This document shows, one piece after another, positions 43,995-55,816 of a stretch of 64,000 nucleotides of DNA. The stretch lies in contig JAUPFV010000001.1 in assembly GCA_036936605.1 (NCBI GenBank), positions 31,505,900 through 31,569,899 on the forward strand, written 5' to 3'. Source of the DNA: Limnanthes douglasii subsp. nivea (taxonomy: Eukaryota; Streptophyta; Magnoliopsida; Brassicales; Limnanthaceae). Within the stretch, counting starts at the first letter, position 1. The number at the start of each line of letters is the position of its first letter. The translations under genes and the position numbers were made by a program. Below the pieces are notes generated by a model that saw only the letters and a program-made list of their open reading frames with translations, ran no database searches and was not told the DNA's origin.

Positions 43995-45930
43995 AGTTTC
44001 TCGCGGCTTCTTGAGACATCCCTCTAATTGTTTCTACCACCATTTTCATTCTTTATTAATTTGCAAGACATCATTGATGCCGTGCCTCCAGTCATCTTTA
44101 TTGCTTGTAGAAATTTGGGAAGCTTCGTCAGATCCTTCAACCCGTTTGGACCCCTTTATGATCGAAGGAATTTCTTGCGTAAGGATCCAAGAGTGCTCTT
44201 TGAAATATGCAGTAATGGCTAGAGAATCAGCAACATAATTTTAAGCTCTATGGATGTGCTCGTACTTTATACTTTCGAAAATAGTTGTTAAGAATTTTAA
44301 TGCCCTCAAATATTTCACTAAGTGATCTTTTCTAGCTCCGGCTTGGTCAGACGCGTGATTTACGAGAAGTTGCGAGTGGTTCACGAGTCGAAGATTTCTA
44401 GCTCCGCAGATGTGGGCGAGCCTAAATCCTGCCAAAGTAGCTTCATATTTCGTCTTATTATTTGATGCTTGAAAACCAAAGCGTATAACCTAATACATCA
44501 TAATACCATCTGGAGAAACCAAATGGATCCCAGACCCATATCCCGAAGCACTAAAACCCCCCTGACTATTTGAACTATCCATTCAACCTCTGTTTTTCTT
44601 TATTTATTTCCATGTTTGGATGCTCATAATGGAACTCGACTAAAATATTTGCTAAGAAATAAGATTTAATTGTCGTTTGAGGCCAAAATCAATGTCAAAA
44701 TTATCTAGCTCTACGGACCATTTAGTCATTCTACCCAACACAACGGGTCTTTACAACATGCTCTTCAACGGAAAATATTTTCGAACTATAACAAAGTGGA
44801 CCTGAAAGTAAGGTCCCATCATTCAAGCTGCAATAACCAAGGAAAAAGTTATATTTTCCAACATCAAATATCTTTTTCCACATCCAAAAGGATTTTACTG
44901 ACATATTATACTGGTCGTGATAAATTATCCACCTCTCGAATCAAAACAGCCCTCACAACATAATCTAACACCGCTATGTAGACGAATAGTTTACCCTCCA
45001 AACTAGGATTTGCCAATATATCGGGGAAACAAATATATTCTTTAATTTGTGCAAAAACTTCGGAACATTCCTAGGTCCAGTTGAAACAGTTCGCGTGTCT
45101 TAACACTTAGAAAAATGGGGCACATTTATCTGAGGCCCTGGATCTAGACCTGTTCAGGACTGCCAACCTTCTTATTAATATATATACCTCTTTGATTGTC
45201 CGAAGAGAATCCATGGCGTTTAAAATATTCAGTTGTACATGTCGTTTTCTATCCCTCACTCACTAACTATGTAGCCAATAAACTTACCATACCGCACTTT
45301 GAATCTGTATTTCTCTATATTTAGCTTCAACTTTATCATTTTAAGTTAGGGAACGTCTCTTCCAAATCTTTGAAATGGTTTCGTCTCTGGTGTTCTTCAC
45401 CAGCATATTATCAATATATACCTAGACATTTTGTCTAGTGTGAGCCTCAAAAGCCGTGTTACCAAGCGTTGGTAAGTAGTTATGACATTTTTTAACCAAA
45501 AAATCGTACCCTTATAGCAATGCAGGCTCCTTCTCATAATGAACGAAGTGCTCTCTTTGTCATTTGGATCCATATTAATCTGATTATATCCTGCATACAC
45601 ATCCATGAATGAAAATCTATTAATTGATAGATCTGAGAGACATGAAATGGATCATTTGGGAAAAGCTTTATTCAAGTCGGTAAAATCCACACACATTCGC
45701 CACTTGTCATTTTTCTTTTTTACCAAAACCGGATAGACCGTCCACAACGGGTACAAAGATTCTCGTATGTGCCCAACTTTGGATAGACGATTTACCTCGT
45801 CCATAATCGCCTCAGATTTCTCTTGAGAGAAAGGCCTTATTTTTTGAATAATTGAATGTACATTCCTTTGGATTGTCAATCTGTGATAGATTATATCAGG
45901 GGGCATCCTCGTAACATCTTCAGTTTGCAA
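43995..45930 (-). pseudogene. E4 reverse transcriptase-RNase H
   Basis: At 45652-45930 RT begins IIYHRLTIQRNVHSIIQKIR...SKVGHIRESLYPLW...WRMCVDFTDLNKAFPK. At 45397-45606 MDVYAGYNQINMDPNDKE, CYKG and the catalytic box, now YIDN for YIDD, follow. Connection and RNase H are at 44230-45200 (FVYIAVLDYVVRAVLIREVD, NNKTKYEATLAGFRLAHICG, SQLLVNHASD with the catalytic Asp of the usual SDSQL changed). The tail NYVADSLAITAYFKEHSW...IINDVL-like reaches about 43995. Two short plus-strand frames at 44011-44238 are shadows of this tail. Confidence 0.83.
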
Positions 45931-46059
45931 AAATATGTAACCTTATTGGTAAAAACTGAATTAACCTCTCCCTCACCTCATAAGATAACTTTGTTCTAAT
46001 ATTTAAACTCTTCCGACTATAAAAAATATATAATCCTAAAAACTCTCATCACGAACCTA

Positions 46060-46520
46060 AAATATGGGTGTGTCTCTCGGATCGTCGACGAGTTCAAACC
46101 CCAAAGAATACCCCCACAATGGCCAAAGTCATTCAGTAACATTCCTTCACCATTTTCTAGTTACTCCTGATTGTTCACACATTAAATCCCACGACGTATC
46201 TCAAACATTGGTGAACAGTCGAGGCGACCTCATACATTCTAAACAACCATGATCTCTAAAATATTGTATTATATGATGTAAACGCATCCACTACGATGAA
46301 CAACATTGTCACCTCTTTCTTCAACGGCCTGTGACCCAATGTCACTATGCCTTTGAATTCCCCAACTAATTCGGCAGTCACCCCAGTAATACCCACAATC
46401 GTTCGATTGAATGAAGAATAATTTGTGGGTTTTCAATCTTCTCATAAGTCTTCATTAACAATATGTTGGCAGAGCTACCGGTGTCTATCACAATTTTTCG
46501 TATCTTTTCTCTAAAAATTC
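46060..46520 (-). pseudogene. E4 aspartic protease
   Basis: Visible are KIRKIVIDTGSSANILLM with an intact DTG, then VGITGVTAELVGEFKGIVTLG, MLFIVVDAFTSYNTIF and RSWLFRMYEVASTVHQCLRY. At least one frameshift and several stops occur. Confidence 0.8.
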
Positions 46521-46899
46521 CTGCCAATAGCCTCCTCATGCGGGACAGCTAATTCTCTTATGACATCATCCTCAAAACAGAGCAGTGAAGACGACTTCAA
46601 TATAAGTGTGGCAAATATTCCACCTCTAACTGAGTGCATAGGCTTAAAATATGCCTTTTTGGGTAGAATTTTTTTGTTCCTGAAACAATATCACCCCGAA
46701 ACATTATTAATGATTCTAAGGAAGCACACAGTAACCTTTCTTTTCACCTATGGCTCCTCTACCAACATAACTTTATTCCTGCCCGACTTAGGATCCAAAT
46801 ACTCCGAAGAGAAATCAAAGGAATCGATACGTTCTGAAATCATCAAAACAGTATCTTGCTTTGGATCTGTAACAAACTCTCTGGCCATCGGATCATGTT

Positions 46900-48540
46900 G
46901 AGATTATTTCTTAACGAACATTGTCAATTTCTCATTTTCAAAACAACACTTGGATCTCTTTTTTAATGTTATATAATATTTTGTGTCATGTTCGACATCC
47001 TCATAGTACTTGTAATACCTACTGCTTCTGTTTTCCCTCAGAAATTGTATTGGATGATTTAGGAACTGTATGTGACCTCGAACCCTATCTTAGATTGTAG
47101 CCATACATTTAGTTAGTTCGACAAAATGAGATGGTCGGGTCCATTTGTTCAACATTTGTCTGGTTGATAGAAGATAATTCTGAGAAATTTGTGTAGAAGG
47201 TTGATTGTATGCTACCATCGAAAATTATTTAAACTGGTTATGCTCAACTTTTCCATAGAAGCCACTTCTCAAGTATGTGGCTCTTCCTCTAAAATTTGTT
47301 TCTCTACCTGAACCAAAAACCCTTCAAACGTCATGGCTTATTTTTCGTGACGTTATTTTTTAAAATATCAAGGAGGAGTCTCATTCGAAAAGCAGTTGGT
47401 GCGACCTTGTCGTGGCAACACTCTATATCGGTTTTAGTTTTGATAAAATAATTTATAATTCTTTAGGCTCTCCCTAATTTTATGTCTGTAGTAAATTATT
47501 GTATCACCGTCTATGCAGAACTTCTTACTTTCCACAAAATGTTGGCGGAATATATTCCTAGACATGTCAAAAAAATTGATACAACGCTGCGGCGGGCAGT
47601 TATACCTTTTGAGGTATCATACTTAAATTTTTGAGAGACCGACTTGCACATCAATTTATCATCATCATCGTAGTTAATCATTAAAAAATTGAACAGCTCA
47701 ATGTGGTTTTCTGGATCTTGAATCCCATAGGACTTTTATAATCTCGAGATGTCAAATCGTTTTGGCATGTGCACTAACAGAGTTTCCTCAGAGAGAAAGG
47801 ATGACCACTAGTTGTCCTCAGTCTTATACATATTTCTCTCAAGTACTTCATTCACAACGGTATACAAACCCTCTTCGGATAGGTTCGCAAACTATTTATT
47901 CACACTATACACTTTGACTTCCCGATAGGAATTGAACATGGGGTGTAACTTGCTCTCTTTTAACGACAGTCACCATTTTATCCCGTTCCTTGGAGGCATG
48001 TGTTTTTTTTCTTTCTTTGAGCCCCTCGCTCGGTGAGAAGTTCGATGGCTATCTTTATGCCTCTTCGAATATTTCCTTTTCTACTCTTCTCATGTCGGTT
48101 ATCCCTCTCTAGAGAGGAGGACTCCTCTGAATCGTACATGAAGTAGTCATTAGACTCAGTAGAGTGATACAGACTCTGGGCATTGTTTCCCTCCTCGAGA
48201 AATATCGGTTTCATCGCATGTGCGTTTCGTCCCTATTGTCAGTCCAACAAGTGTCTTCTCTTTCATTTTCCTCGGATAGATGCTTTATTCGAATTTCTGA
48301 CATAAGAATCTTGGCATTCAACCCCTCATCTTTATCCGAGTTTATCTTGGCTATGTCTTCCAAAAGTTCATTTCTTCGAGCCACCAAAACAGACTCATCG
48401 AGTTTCTCTTCGGTGTATTGATCATCATAATGTAATTTTCCATCATTTTCTCTTAGACATAGCGATCCTCAGATATACTTACGGTCACAAAACCATCAGT
48501 GCCAATATTAGGCTCCCATGATACTTCCATATCCATTTAT
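46900..48540 (-). pseudogene. E4 gag
   Basis: A start-like MDMEVSWEPNIGTDGFVTV lies at about 48535. A Ser/acidic region (SEESSSLERDNRHEKSRKG, 47978-48214) precedes MPKRFDISRL...DPENHIELFNFLMINYDDDDK near 47650-47780, the same capsid block as in E1-E3. The C-terminal motif is decayed (RYYKYYEDVEHDTKYYITLK, with Cys and His replaced by Tyr). Frame changes are many. Confidence 0.75.
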
Positions 48541-48599
48541 CTCAAAACAATTGACAACACAACTGTGGTTTGGAAAAACGATTTCGGGTACCAATCGAG

Positions 48600-48616
48600 T
48601 TCCCACAGACGGCGTC
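48600..48616 (-). other. E4 primer-binding site
   Basis: Element-orientation GACGCCGTCTGTGGGAA begins two bases after the 5' LTR. GCCGTCTGTGGGAA is a recurrent PBS core in plant Tat-lineage elements. It differs from the tRNA-Arg-type site of E1-E3. Confidence 0.65.
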
Positions 48617-48618
48617 AA

Positions 48619-48997
48619 TGATAGCTCCAAAGATTTCTTATAGATTTTATGAGTCTAAGATATATTTGGAGGAGATTTTTTAAAAAGAGAAACACGAGAA
48701 AGTTAGAGAGAGAAGTTGACAAAAGTAGTAATAAAGTAATAAATGTTTACATTTCCCCGAAAATAGAATGTTGCTTTATATAGGACAAGTGGTGGGTCCA
48801 AAAACTACATGAGTAACCCATTTAACGCTATTTTATCCCACTATTTTAATAATCTCAACCATATTTATTATTTATTACACAAAGTATCCTCAATGATACA
48901 CATTTTTGGGGTCTCTTTTACAAGACTTTTATAAAGCCAAATTACCCTCATATATAACTGATATGACTAGTGATTCGGATAATTCACACCCTTATCA
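48619..48997 (-). repeat. E4 5' LTR
   Basis: 379 bp, TGATAAGGGTGT... to ...GGAGCTATCA in element orientation, with a TATATAA-type box near 48780. Confidence 0.8.
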
Positions 48998-49555
48998 ATA
49001 TTGAAGAATATATGAGGTCACATGAATTTTCAAAAAAGATGATATGTTATAATATATGATAGATGGTAATAGTAAATTAGTGACTGTAAGACTCATTATA
49101 TTTTCAAAAAATGTTTAAAAAGAAAGTAATACGTGTTAGTTATTTATAAATCAATGGTTACCAAAACAATTATTTAAAAGATACTATTTTTATTTATAAA
49201 TATAACATTAAAACTAAAACACAAGTAATGCATTATAGATATTATATTTGGCAATGGTAAATGAATGTTTTGCAAAATACACATAAATATATAAAGACAA
49301 AAGATTAAATAGTATGCATGAGACTGAAAATATTTGAATAATACTTTATTATTTTAAAAAAAAAAACTCATTAATATAGTACCGGATGATAACCAACAAA
49401 AGATTAAACAGATGCAAAAATAAAATGACAACCGGATGTTAGTCGATAAAATTTATAAACACTTATAATATTACATATCATTTTATAAAATTCAAGACTT
49501 TTTATGAATATGAGGGTGTAAATAGAATAACATGATGATTCAATTAATTATTTGG
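48998..49555. other. AT-rich stretch, nothing recognised
   Basis: No gene, repeat or terminal structure that I can support. Confidence 0.5.
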
Positions 49556-49559
49556 TAAT

Positions 49560-49975
49560 ATCATCAAGAGTTCTTGCTAGATTGTTATTTTCTTTCGTAG
49601 TAGTGTCATCTTGATTGCTATTAATATCATCGGGGATATGAGCATCGGTTCTAATATATTCAACCAGAAGGATCGGAAAGATAGGTAAATATGCGACATG
49701 TAATTTGATATTTGTTTGAGAAGATAATTATAGTAAGGTCATATGAGGTTTATCGCGATAAAATATTTGTATTAACATAGATATGCAATGTTCTTTTACG
49801 AGTTTTAGTGCATCATCTAAAATGTTTTTCGTCAAGTCTTTCTTAATCTTGTCAGCAATTGTGTTTTTTTCATTTTCAGATCTTTTACTTCCTCTTCAAG
49901 TTTGGTGTTTTCTTTTTTCATTTGCTTATTTAAAGTTTGGAGTTTATTATCCTATCCATCTTTTAATCATAAATC
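49560..49975 (-). pseudogene. Coiled-coil protein relic of unknown family
   Basis: On the minus strand NKLQTLNKQMKKENTKLEEE then VKDLKMKKTQLLTRL forms a heptad-like coiled coil. After a frame change DKIKKDLTKNILDDALKLVK...ISMLIQIFYRDKPH and VEYIRTDAHIPDDINSNQDD follow. The layout resembles C-termini of transposon-derived plant proteins, but I do not recognise the family. Confidence 0.3.
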
Positions 49976-50099
49976 TTGTTCAATAGTTGATTTATCTTTT
50001 ACCCAATCATTTTTCTTTTGCTTCTATTTGTTCAAAAGATTATCTCGATGAATATAATTTTAATGATCCTTCTCTAAACTGAAGATGGTGGATTATTTA

Positions 50100-50790
50100 T
50101 TCAATCAAAAGTTTTAAATCATTGGGAAAAAATTTATAGTCCGCAAGCGTAATAGTATTAAGTCAACTTCACAATATATTTTAAAAAGCAACTATGAGTA
50201 AGAATTATTATAAAAAAGATAAAAAAAATAAGATGTCTACTATGGGTATATTAGAAGAATATTATTTATGGATATTGAGAACGAAGCGACCAACAAAATA
50301 ATTGTGGATTTAATATCTATGAATCAACTGTAAATAAATTTAGTAATGGAAAATTTTATTATTAATAAAGGAATAGAAAGAGACTTGACAAACTTAATAA
50401 GATTTATACTTACGATGTTTAAAAAGGGTTGGAGAATTATTCAAATCAGCGAGAAGTGAAGTTTTGGGTAATCGTTGGTTTTTTCTTGATTTGAAGAAGT
50501 AATTGTATTTGAGGAAAAAGTGTCGCTACATTTTTTTCTTATTATCAGTATTTTATTGGCTTTTGAAAAAGATACCAGGGACAGTACCATTTTTTTATAT
50601 TTCATCGATGAGTTGTTCAAATATTTCTCTTTGTATAGTTCATTTATTTTTTTTCTTTGTTTTGTTCGGTTACTTCTTCAATCTAAATATCGATTTCAGT
50701 ATCTTATTCATATTTTTCTCCAATAAGATTCTTCAAAGTATCGGTATAATATTTTTGAATATCCATAAAATTAGTATTATGATATGTTGT
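50100..50790. other. AT-rich stretch with hydrophobic compositional ORFs
   Basis: A 122-codon plus frame at 50503-50871 is Phe/Ile-rich. It looks like a by-product of T-rich DNA and runs into the foldback element, so I do not call it a gene. Confidence 0.4.
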
Positions 50791-50797
50791 ACTACAA

Positions 50798-51393
50798 TTA
50801 GGTATGGGAATTCGATTTTACGGTTCGGATTGGTTCGGTTTTTTGGGTTCTCGGTTATTTTGATTCTTTAGAAAATTTATTATGGTACCTTCTACTTGTG
50901 GATTGTCCCAATTTTCGGAGACAATCATGCAGAAAAGGTACTATCCCCTTGGAATGGTACTCATTTAGGAACTGATTAAAATTCATTTTGGTTCAGTTTG
51001 GTTTTTCTCGGTTCGGTATAGTTATTTAATCTAGAAACCAAAAATATTTAGTTACATTCGGGTTCAGTTCCATTCGGGTTCGGTTCCAAATGATTATTTT
51101 GTAACCAAAAGAACCATTTGGAAATGAAACTAAAAAAAACAAATCTTTTAAAACAAATTGAATCTAAATAGAACCGAAACGAACCGAACCGAGAACCGTG
51201 GATATTTAAGGGTACTATTGGTTATTTATTTATTTATGGGTACTATTCAGTTTTCGGTTTCGAACCAAAAACCATGGGTATTTAAGGCAAGGAATCGTAA
51301 AGGCAAGGAATTGTACGGTTATTTATAAGGTACCAAGACCAAACCAAATCTTCTTTATGTCGGTTCTATTATTCGGTTTCATACCCATATACC
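50798..51393. mobile_element. Non-autonomous foldback element rich in GGTTCGGTT
   Basis: The left part is dense in GGTTCGG/TTCGGTTC words and the right part in their complement (AACCGAACCGAGAACC). The ends TTAGGTATGGGAATTCG and, from the right, TTGGTATATGGGTATG form a rough inverted repeat. About 600 bp, no coding. The style fits hAT-like plant foldback/MITE families. No clear target duplication is seen. Confidence 0.5.
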
Positions 51394-51895
51394 AACGCAT
51401 GATAATAATTATAAAAATAAAAAAAATAAAAATTTTCTTGAAGAGATAGAATAAATAGCATAATAGGTCTTTTTAGGAAAGGTTCTGTAATTAATTTTAT
51501 TAAAAATTTATTAAGTGGAAACACAAGTTTTATTGGTAATGTGAACTATTTTAATTTATAAAAAATCATACAAAGTATATAGTAAGTATATTATTGTTAG
51601 GATTTCTAGACTCTTTGAAGGTCTACATTTTGTTTTGTCTCTGAAACCATACCGAGTCTCAGACTTGGTCATAGATCTTTGTTATGCTTTCGGTGAGCCC
51701 AGTGTAGTTGGTATTCAAATTTTACAATTTTAAAAGTCATACCCATTGCAGATCTCGATTATCATTTCGTGAAATCTTGTTTTAAAAGAAATAATATCGT
51801 TGAGACAACTCGGTAACATGTTACGTGACTGTATTTATGCCACCGAGATGGGCTCAAATTGAATATTTTTCGATGGTGTAAATTAGATATATTAA
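51394..51895. other. Spacer, nothing recognised
   Basis: A less AT-rich stretch around 51600-51850 hints at old coding sequence, but no domain can be named. Confidence 0.35.
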
Positions 51896-51899
51896 GCCT

Positions 51900-52150
51900 C
51901 TGGACATCCTTGCATGCATTGTCTCCTCCACTTTGATGTATTTCTCAAATTAGGGTAATAATTAATCAAATTTGAGTGTTTTACATTTCATGATGCCTTT
52001 GGCCAAGAGGCCGAGAAGAATTCATTGATAGAAGGTAATGCAAGCTATCATATCGTGGCAGTTTTCAATGATGTTTTGACGTCGACAAACCTCTTGGTGT
52101 ATTCATGCGAGCTTTTATTTACTTTCTGCTTGCAATAGATGATATAATTT
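51900..52150 (-). pseudogene. Possible retrotransposon gag relic
   Basis: On the minus strand QKVNKSSHEYTKRFVDVKTS followed by LKTATI resembles the gag 'Q..NESLREY..RF' block. Only this short match supports it. Confidence 0.3.
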
Positions 52151-52379
52151 ATGTCTCTACTATTATATTACTTCTGATAAATTGATCTCGAAATACAGTA
52201 TAAAAGAATGGTAGATTACCCTTTTAAAAATAAAAGTTCGTATATTTAAAACTGTAATTCAAAAAAATATCTGAAAGTACACTGTTTTTAATTTTTTAAG
52301 ACAAAGAAAACTACATCCATAAATGATATATTTTAGAAAAAAATTATTTGATCCAATTACGAAACGAAGGTTAAAATAA

Positions 52380-52760
52380 AATACAAAATATGTTTTATGT
52401 CACATTTTGCAATTCATTTAACTCTTATTTTGCATTTCGTTTTTTATTCATTTAACCCTTATTTTGATCGTAATCCATTTAACAATTATTTTTCATTTTA
52501 CCATTTATTTAACTTTTATTTTGTATTTCACAATTAATTTAACCATTATTTCGCATTTCACCTTTCATCCTTTATTTTGCATTCAAATTTTTGAATTAAA
52601 ATTAAATTAAAACCTTATTTCGTATTTCACATTTCACAATTCATTTGTCCTTTATTTCTTATTTCATCTTTTATTTTACATTTTACATTTCAATTTTTTT
52701 TAAAATTTAATCTTTACTTTTCCTTTTGCGATTTATTTTATCCTTATTTGGCAAATCAAT
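52380..52760. repeat. AT-rich TTATTTCACATTT-word array outside the tandem block
   Basis: Words such as 'cttattttgcatttcgt' and 'atttcacatttcacaattcattt' recur as in the arrays at 3595, 10790 and 17810. The flanking 'aagacaa...aaatgatat...ggttaaaataaa' context also resembles the repeat unit near 3590. Confidence 0.6.
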
Positions 52761-53439
52761 TGATTGTTTTAGAATTTTCATAACAAAAAAACCTAAAACT
52801 TTTCAGAACTCAACCCAACAACTTCAATCAAACAACAAAAAATGATTTTTAAACTATAAAAAGATAAATAACACAATACTAATTCAGATACTAAATTCAA
52901 AACAAGAAATAAGAACAAATATCTGATTTGGGGTCCAAATATCTGTTGTCATCTCCATCGATTAAAAAAAACAAGATCGAAAACGTAAATAATTTTTTTT
53001 GATTAAAAAGATTTAATCCTATATACTCGCTAAAGATACTTGAGATATTGGAGAACAAAATTTCAAATATTATATGATAAAATCCATATTTTAATAGATG
53101 ATTTTAGTTGAATAAATTTGAAGTATAACCGAGTATAATTATGGGTTTGGGATATTTCGAACGCTATTTTGCATTAAATGTTTTAAGGGAACGAGTTACC
53201 AATAACCACCATGTTAGAAATAATATTACTAATGATTAATTCGGTGTTGCACTATAAATGTTTCTACAATATTCGTGAATACACATATATGTTCGACTTT
53301 CAACAATTAGTTTTTATAACATTCAAAACTTCTTATTTTTTAATTTTTAACTCAAAAAGATATCCAAAAACACATATATTTTTATTTTATTAAGACAAAC
53401 AAAATGAAATCCACGAGTGATATTCTTTAACAATTGTTA

Positions 53440-53890
53440 ATCTTATTTCTGCCACTAAATCACATGTAATTACACAACGGAAATATAAAAAAAATTCTAC
53501 ACTAATTTCACAAACAAAATTGCAAATATTTCTGCAACTAGAATACAATCCAATTTTTTATTTTAAACATGTTTTTAACATAAAAATGAATATATTTTCA
53601 CAATTACAAAAAAAATAGTTGTTTCACACCCAATTAACACTTATCTTCACAAAAATAAATCGAATTTTGTTTTTTTACACAAGCCTTATTTAGCAACCAA
53701 AGTTATAGTTCTATAACTATTTTTTTCTTATTTACACAACATATTTGCGCATATTTCACAATTGAAATACAATTGTTTTTTACCAACCAAATTACACGTA
53801 ACTCCGTAACTAAAACATAATTGTTTTCTCAGATTTTTTTCGTAACCTAATTACGTGTAATTACACAACTAAAAGAATAAAAAATATTCA
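53440..53890. repeat. AT-rich array of ACACAACTAAAA/TTACAC words
   Basis: Loosely repeated 'aattacacaactaaaa' and 'caattgtttt' strings. No ORF. Confidence 0.45.
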
Positions 53891-54094
53891 AAAAATATCT
53901 TTCATGGATCTAGTTTTGTTCGTCTTAAAAAAACACAACCAATTGTGTTTTCATTTTGTTTTAACCTATGGTTTGAAGGATATGACATTTAAAAAAACAA
54001 CGAAATTGAGAAAACGGTTAAAAAAGATTTGAGACTACTCATTTGTCATCATATGATTATCTATAAATACTCATTTATCACCAAATATTTATTT

Positions 54095-54275
54095 ACACCT
54101 CGTTTTATTCTTTTTACACCTAAAATACTTCTAGTTTTATTCTTTTTATCTTTTACCTTTCACCTTTACTTTTTTACTTTTACTTTTTATGTTAACTTAT
54201 TTACCTTTATATTTTTACTTTTCACATTTACTTATTTACTTTTACTTTTACTTATTTACTAATTCTTATCTTCTA
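54095..54275. repeat. Low-complexity CTTTTACTTATTT tract
   Basis: Simple pyrimidine-rich repetition. The 77-codon hydrophobic frame over it is compositional. Confidence 0.65.
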
Positions 54276-54463
54276 TAAACCCTAATTCATCTGTTCTATA
54301 AACCTAAACCAGAGTTCGATATTATTTTCCCTTATTTTCTTTTCTCTTCCCTTGAACCAGTTTGATCCATTCTCTTCTTAAGTATACCAATACTCAATCT
54401 ATTTTCTTCTACAAACCTAAACCCGTGTTCTGTATTTATTTATCTATATCCAACAAATCCACT

Positions 54464-54870
54464 AATGTCCTCCTCCAGTACCTCAAAACACTCATGTAGC
54501 TTAGGGTTTTATGATTGTGGGCTACCCAGCATAACCAAAATGGCGTGGATAGCCCGGAATCCGAGTAGAAGGTTCAGTTGATGTGGTAATTACGGGGTAA
54601 GTTTTCTTTCTTAGTGATTTTGATTGTTTATGATTACATAATTATTGTATTTCCTCACATATTAAGACAAGTGTTTATTTATCACTAAGGTCAACACTAC
54701 CAATATTTTAGATGGATCGATCTCGTGATTAACGTTATGCCACAATCCATGATAAACTTTCTACTGAAGAAATATGGAAATATGGATATAGAAACTCAAA
54801 TAAAGAACTTATAATTATGGTTCTTATTATATGTTTAAATTTTTGTTTGTTGTTAATTGTATTTTTGTAG
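54464..54870 (+). pseudogene. GRF-type zinc-finger gene relic, two exons
   Basis: From the ATG at 54464: MSSSSTSKHSCSLGFYDCGL, PSITKMAWIARNPSRRF, a TGA, then CGNYG up to a GTAAG donor at 54597. This matches the GRF zinc finger (C.CG.......W...NP.RRF..C..Y), with one stop in place of a residue before the third Cys and an early Cys displaced. A second exon (54712 to about 54860) after an acceptor AG reads ATIHDKLSTEEIWKYGYRN then a hydrophobic LIIMVLIICLNFCLLLIVFL. This is the small GRF-plus-transmembrane layout common in plant genomes. Not functional. Confidence 0.6.
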
Positions 54871-54999
54871 GTTGTGTATTTAGATAATTATGTATCCTCA
54901 CATATTTGGGTCAGTTATTTTGTAAGTTAGTTGAAAAGAATTGTGTAACTCAATTTGAATTTAATTGTACTAATTGTTTGGAAAATTGAATTGAATTTA

Positions 55000-55545
55000 G
55001 ATGAATTTGAATTGGCCTTTGTTGAAATCAAATTTTTTTTGGGGTGTGCGGTCGATTCAAAGGGTTAGTTGGATTGAGCATACTTTGGATTCATTCAACA
55101 TAGTCATGTCGTACCATTCTGAGTGTGTGACCCGTCAGATATGCCACATTCAAATGATACATTGTCCATTATGTACTACCACGGCCAAAAAAACTGGTAA
55201 ATGACACTAGCGAGAAGTATCCACGGGATTTCTAGGATTTGGAAGAATTGGCAGCATCATTTCTTCACGATATTAGGTGACCTATTCGAGGTGGACCGGA
55301 TGGTACGGACCTGATGTATCCTATTTTAATTAGGAGTAACCTATGGTACATAGTGGCCAACCCGGCCTTGGTAAGTCTCAATAAATGTTAGGGGAAACCC
55401 TCCGGTAGATGCTCACGGCACGATGGAGGAGGCATTAGATTAGTATGTGCATTTCGACCACATATTGATATAATAAAATCAGAGGAGACATTTGGTGGGT
55501 TAGATGAATGCGTTCGTATTGTTTAGCGATATCGAGGACTTCATT
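55000..55545 (+). other. Coding-like degenerate stretch, unidentified
   Basis: Base composition shifts away from AT-rich. One plus frame gives DLEELAASFLHDIR..IRGG then PDGTDLMYPILIRSNLWYIV followed by ANPALVSLN. It then continues, after a frame change, with NPPVDAHGTMEEALD. It looks like old protein-coding DNA. I do not recognise it. Confidence 0.35.
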
Positions 55546-55816
55546 AGGTCATAGTTTGTGTTTTTTATTACTTGCTTGACTTTTTTATTTATGATCATCA
55601 TATGATATGTGTTTATGACTCAAATATGTTTTTTTGTTAGTCTTACAATGCTTGTTTATGAGTATTATGATGTTTGATTACGAATATTACTTTACATTTA
55701 TTGTTTTTTCTTATGCTTGAACTTAGTATATGTTAGTGTGCGAATGAAAAAATAGATATCTACTATGGGTATATTTGTTGAATCTAGTGTATTAAGGATG
55801 CGTCCATTGACTTGCT

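Larger units (their letters stand above)
43195..48997 (-). mobile_element. E4: degenerate Tat-type LTR retrotransposon lacking integrase
   Basis: A minus-strand element with LTRs at about 43198-43525 and 48619-48997, a PBS, gag, protease, RT and RNase H. Integrase is missing and the region between RNase H and the 3' LTR is short. Its proteins are recognisably related to E1-E3, but LTR, PBS and sequence are distinct, so it is another family of the same lineage. Inner coding parts carry many stops. Confidence 0.87.

Noticed and set aside
44011..44238. Start of an antisense accessory ORF in E4
   Set aside because: The minus strand here reads as the RNase H tail (NYVADSLAITAYFKEHSW), so the plus frames are shadows even though promoter-like motifs lie upstream.
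46560..46901. 113-codon plus-strand frame in E4
   Set aside because: It overlaps the E4 gag/protease region antisense. No conservation with E1 or E2, which have no gene there.
50503..50871. 122-codon hydrophobic ORF as a membrane protein
   Set aside because: It is T-rich DNA giving Phe/Ile/Leu runs. The frame crosses into a foldback element and has no recognisable family.
54029..54262. 77-codon hydrophobic ORF
   Set aside because: It is encoded by a simple CTTTTACTTATTT tract and is purely compositional.
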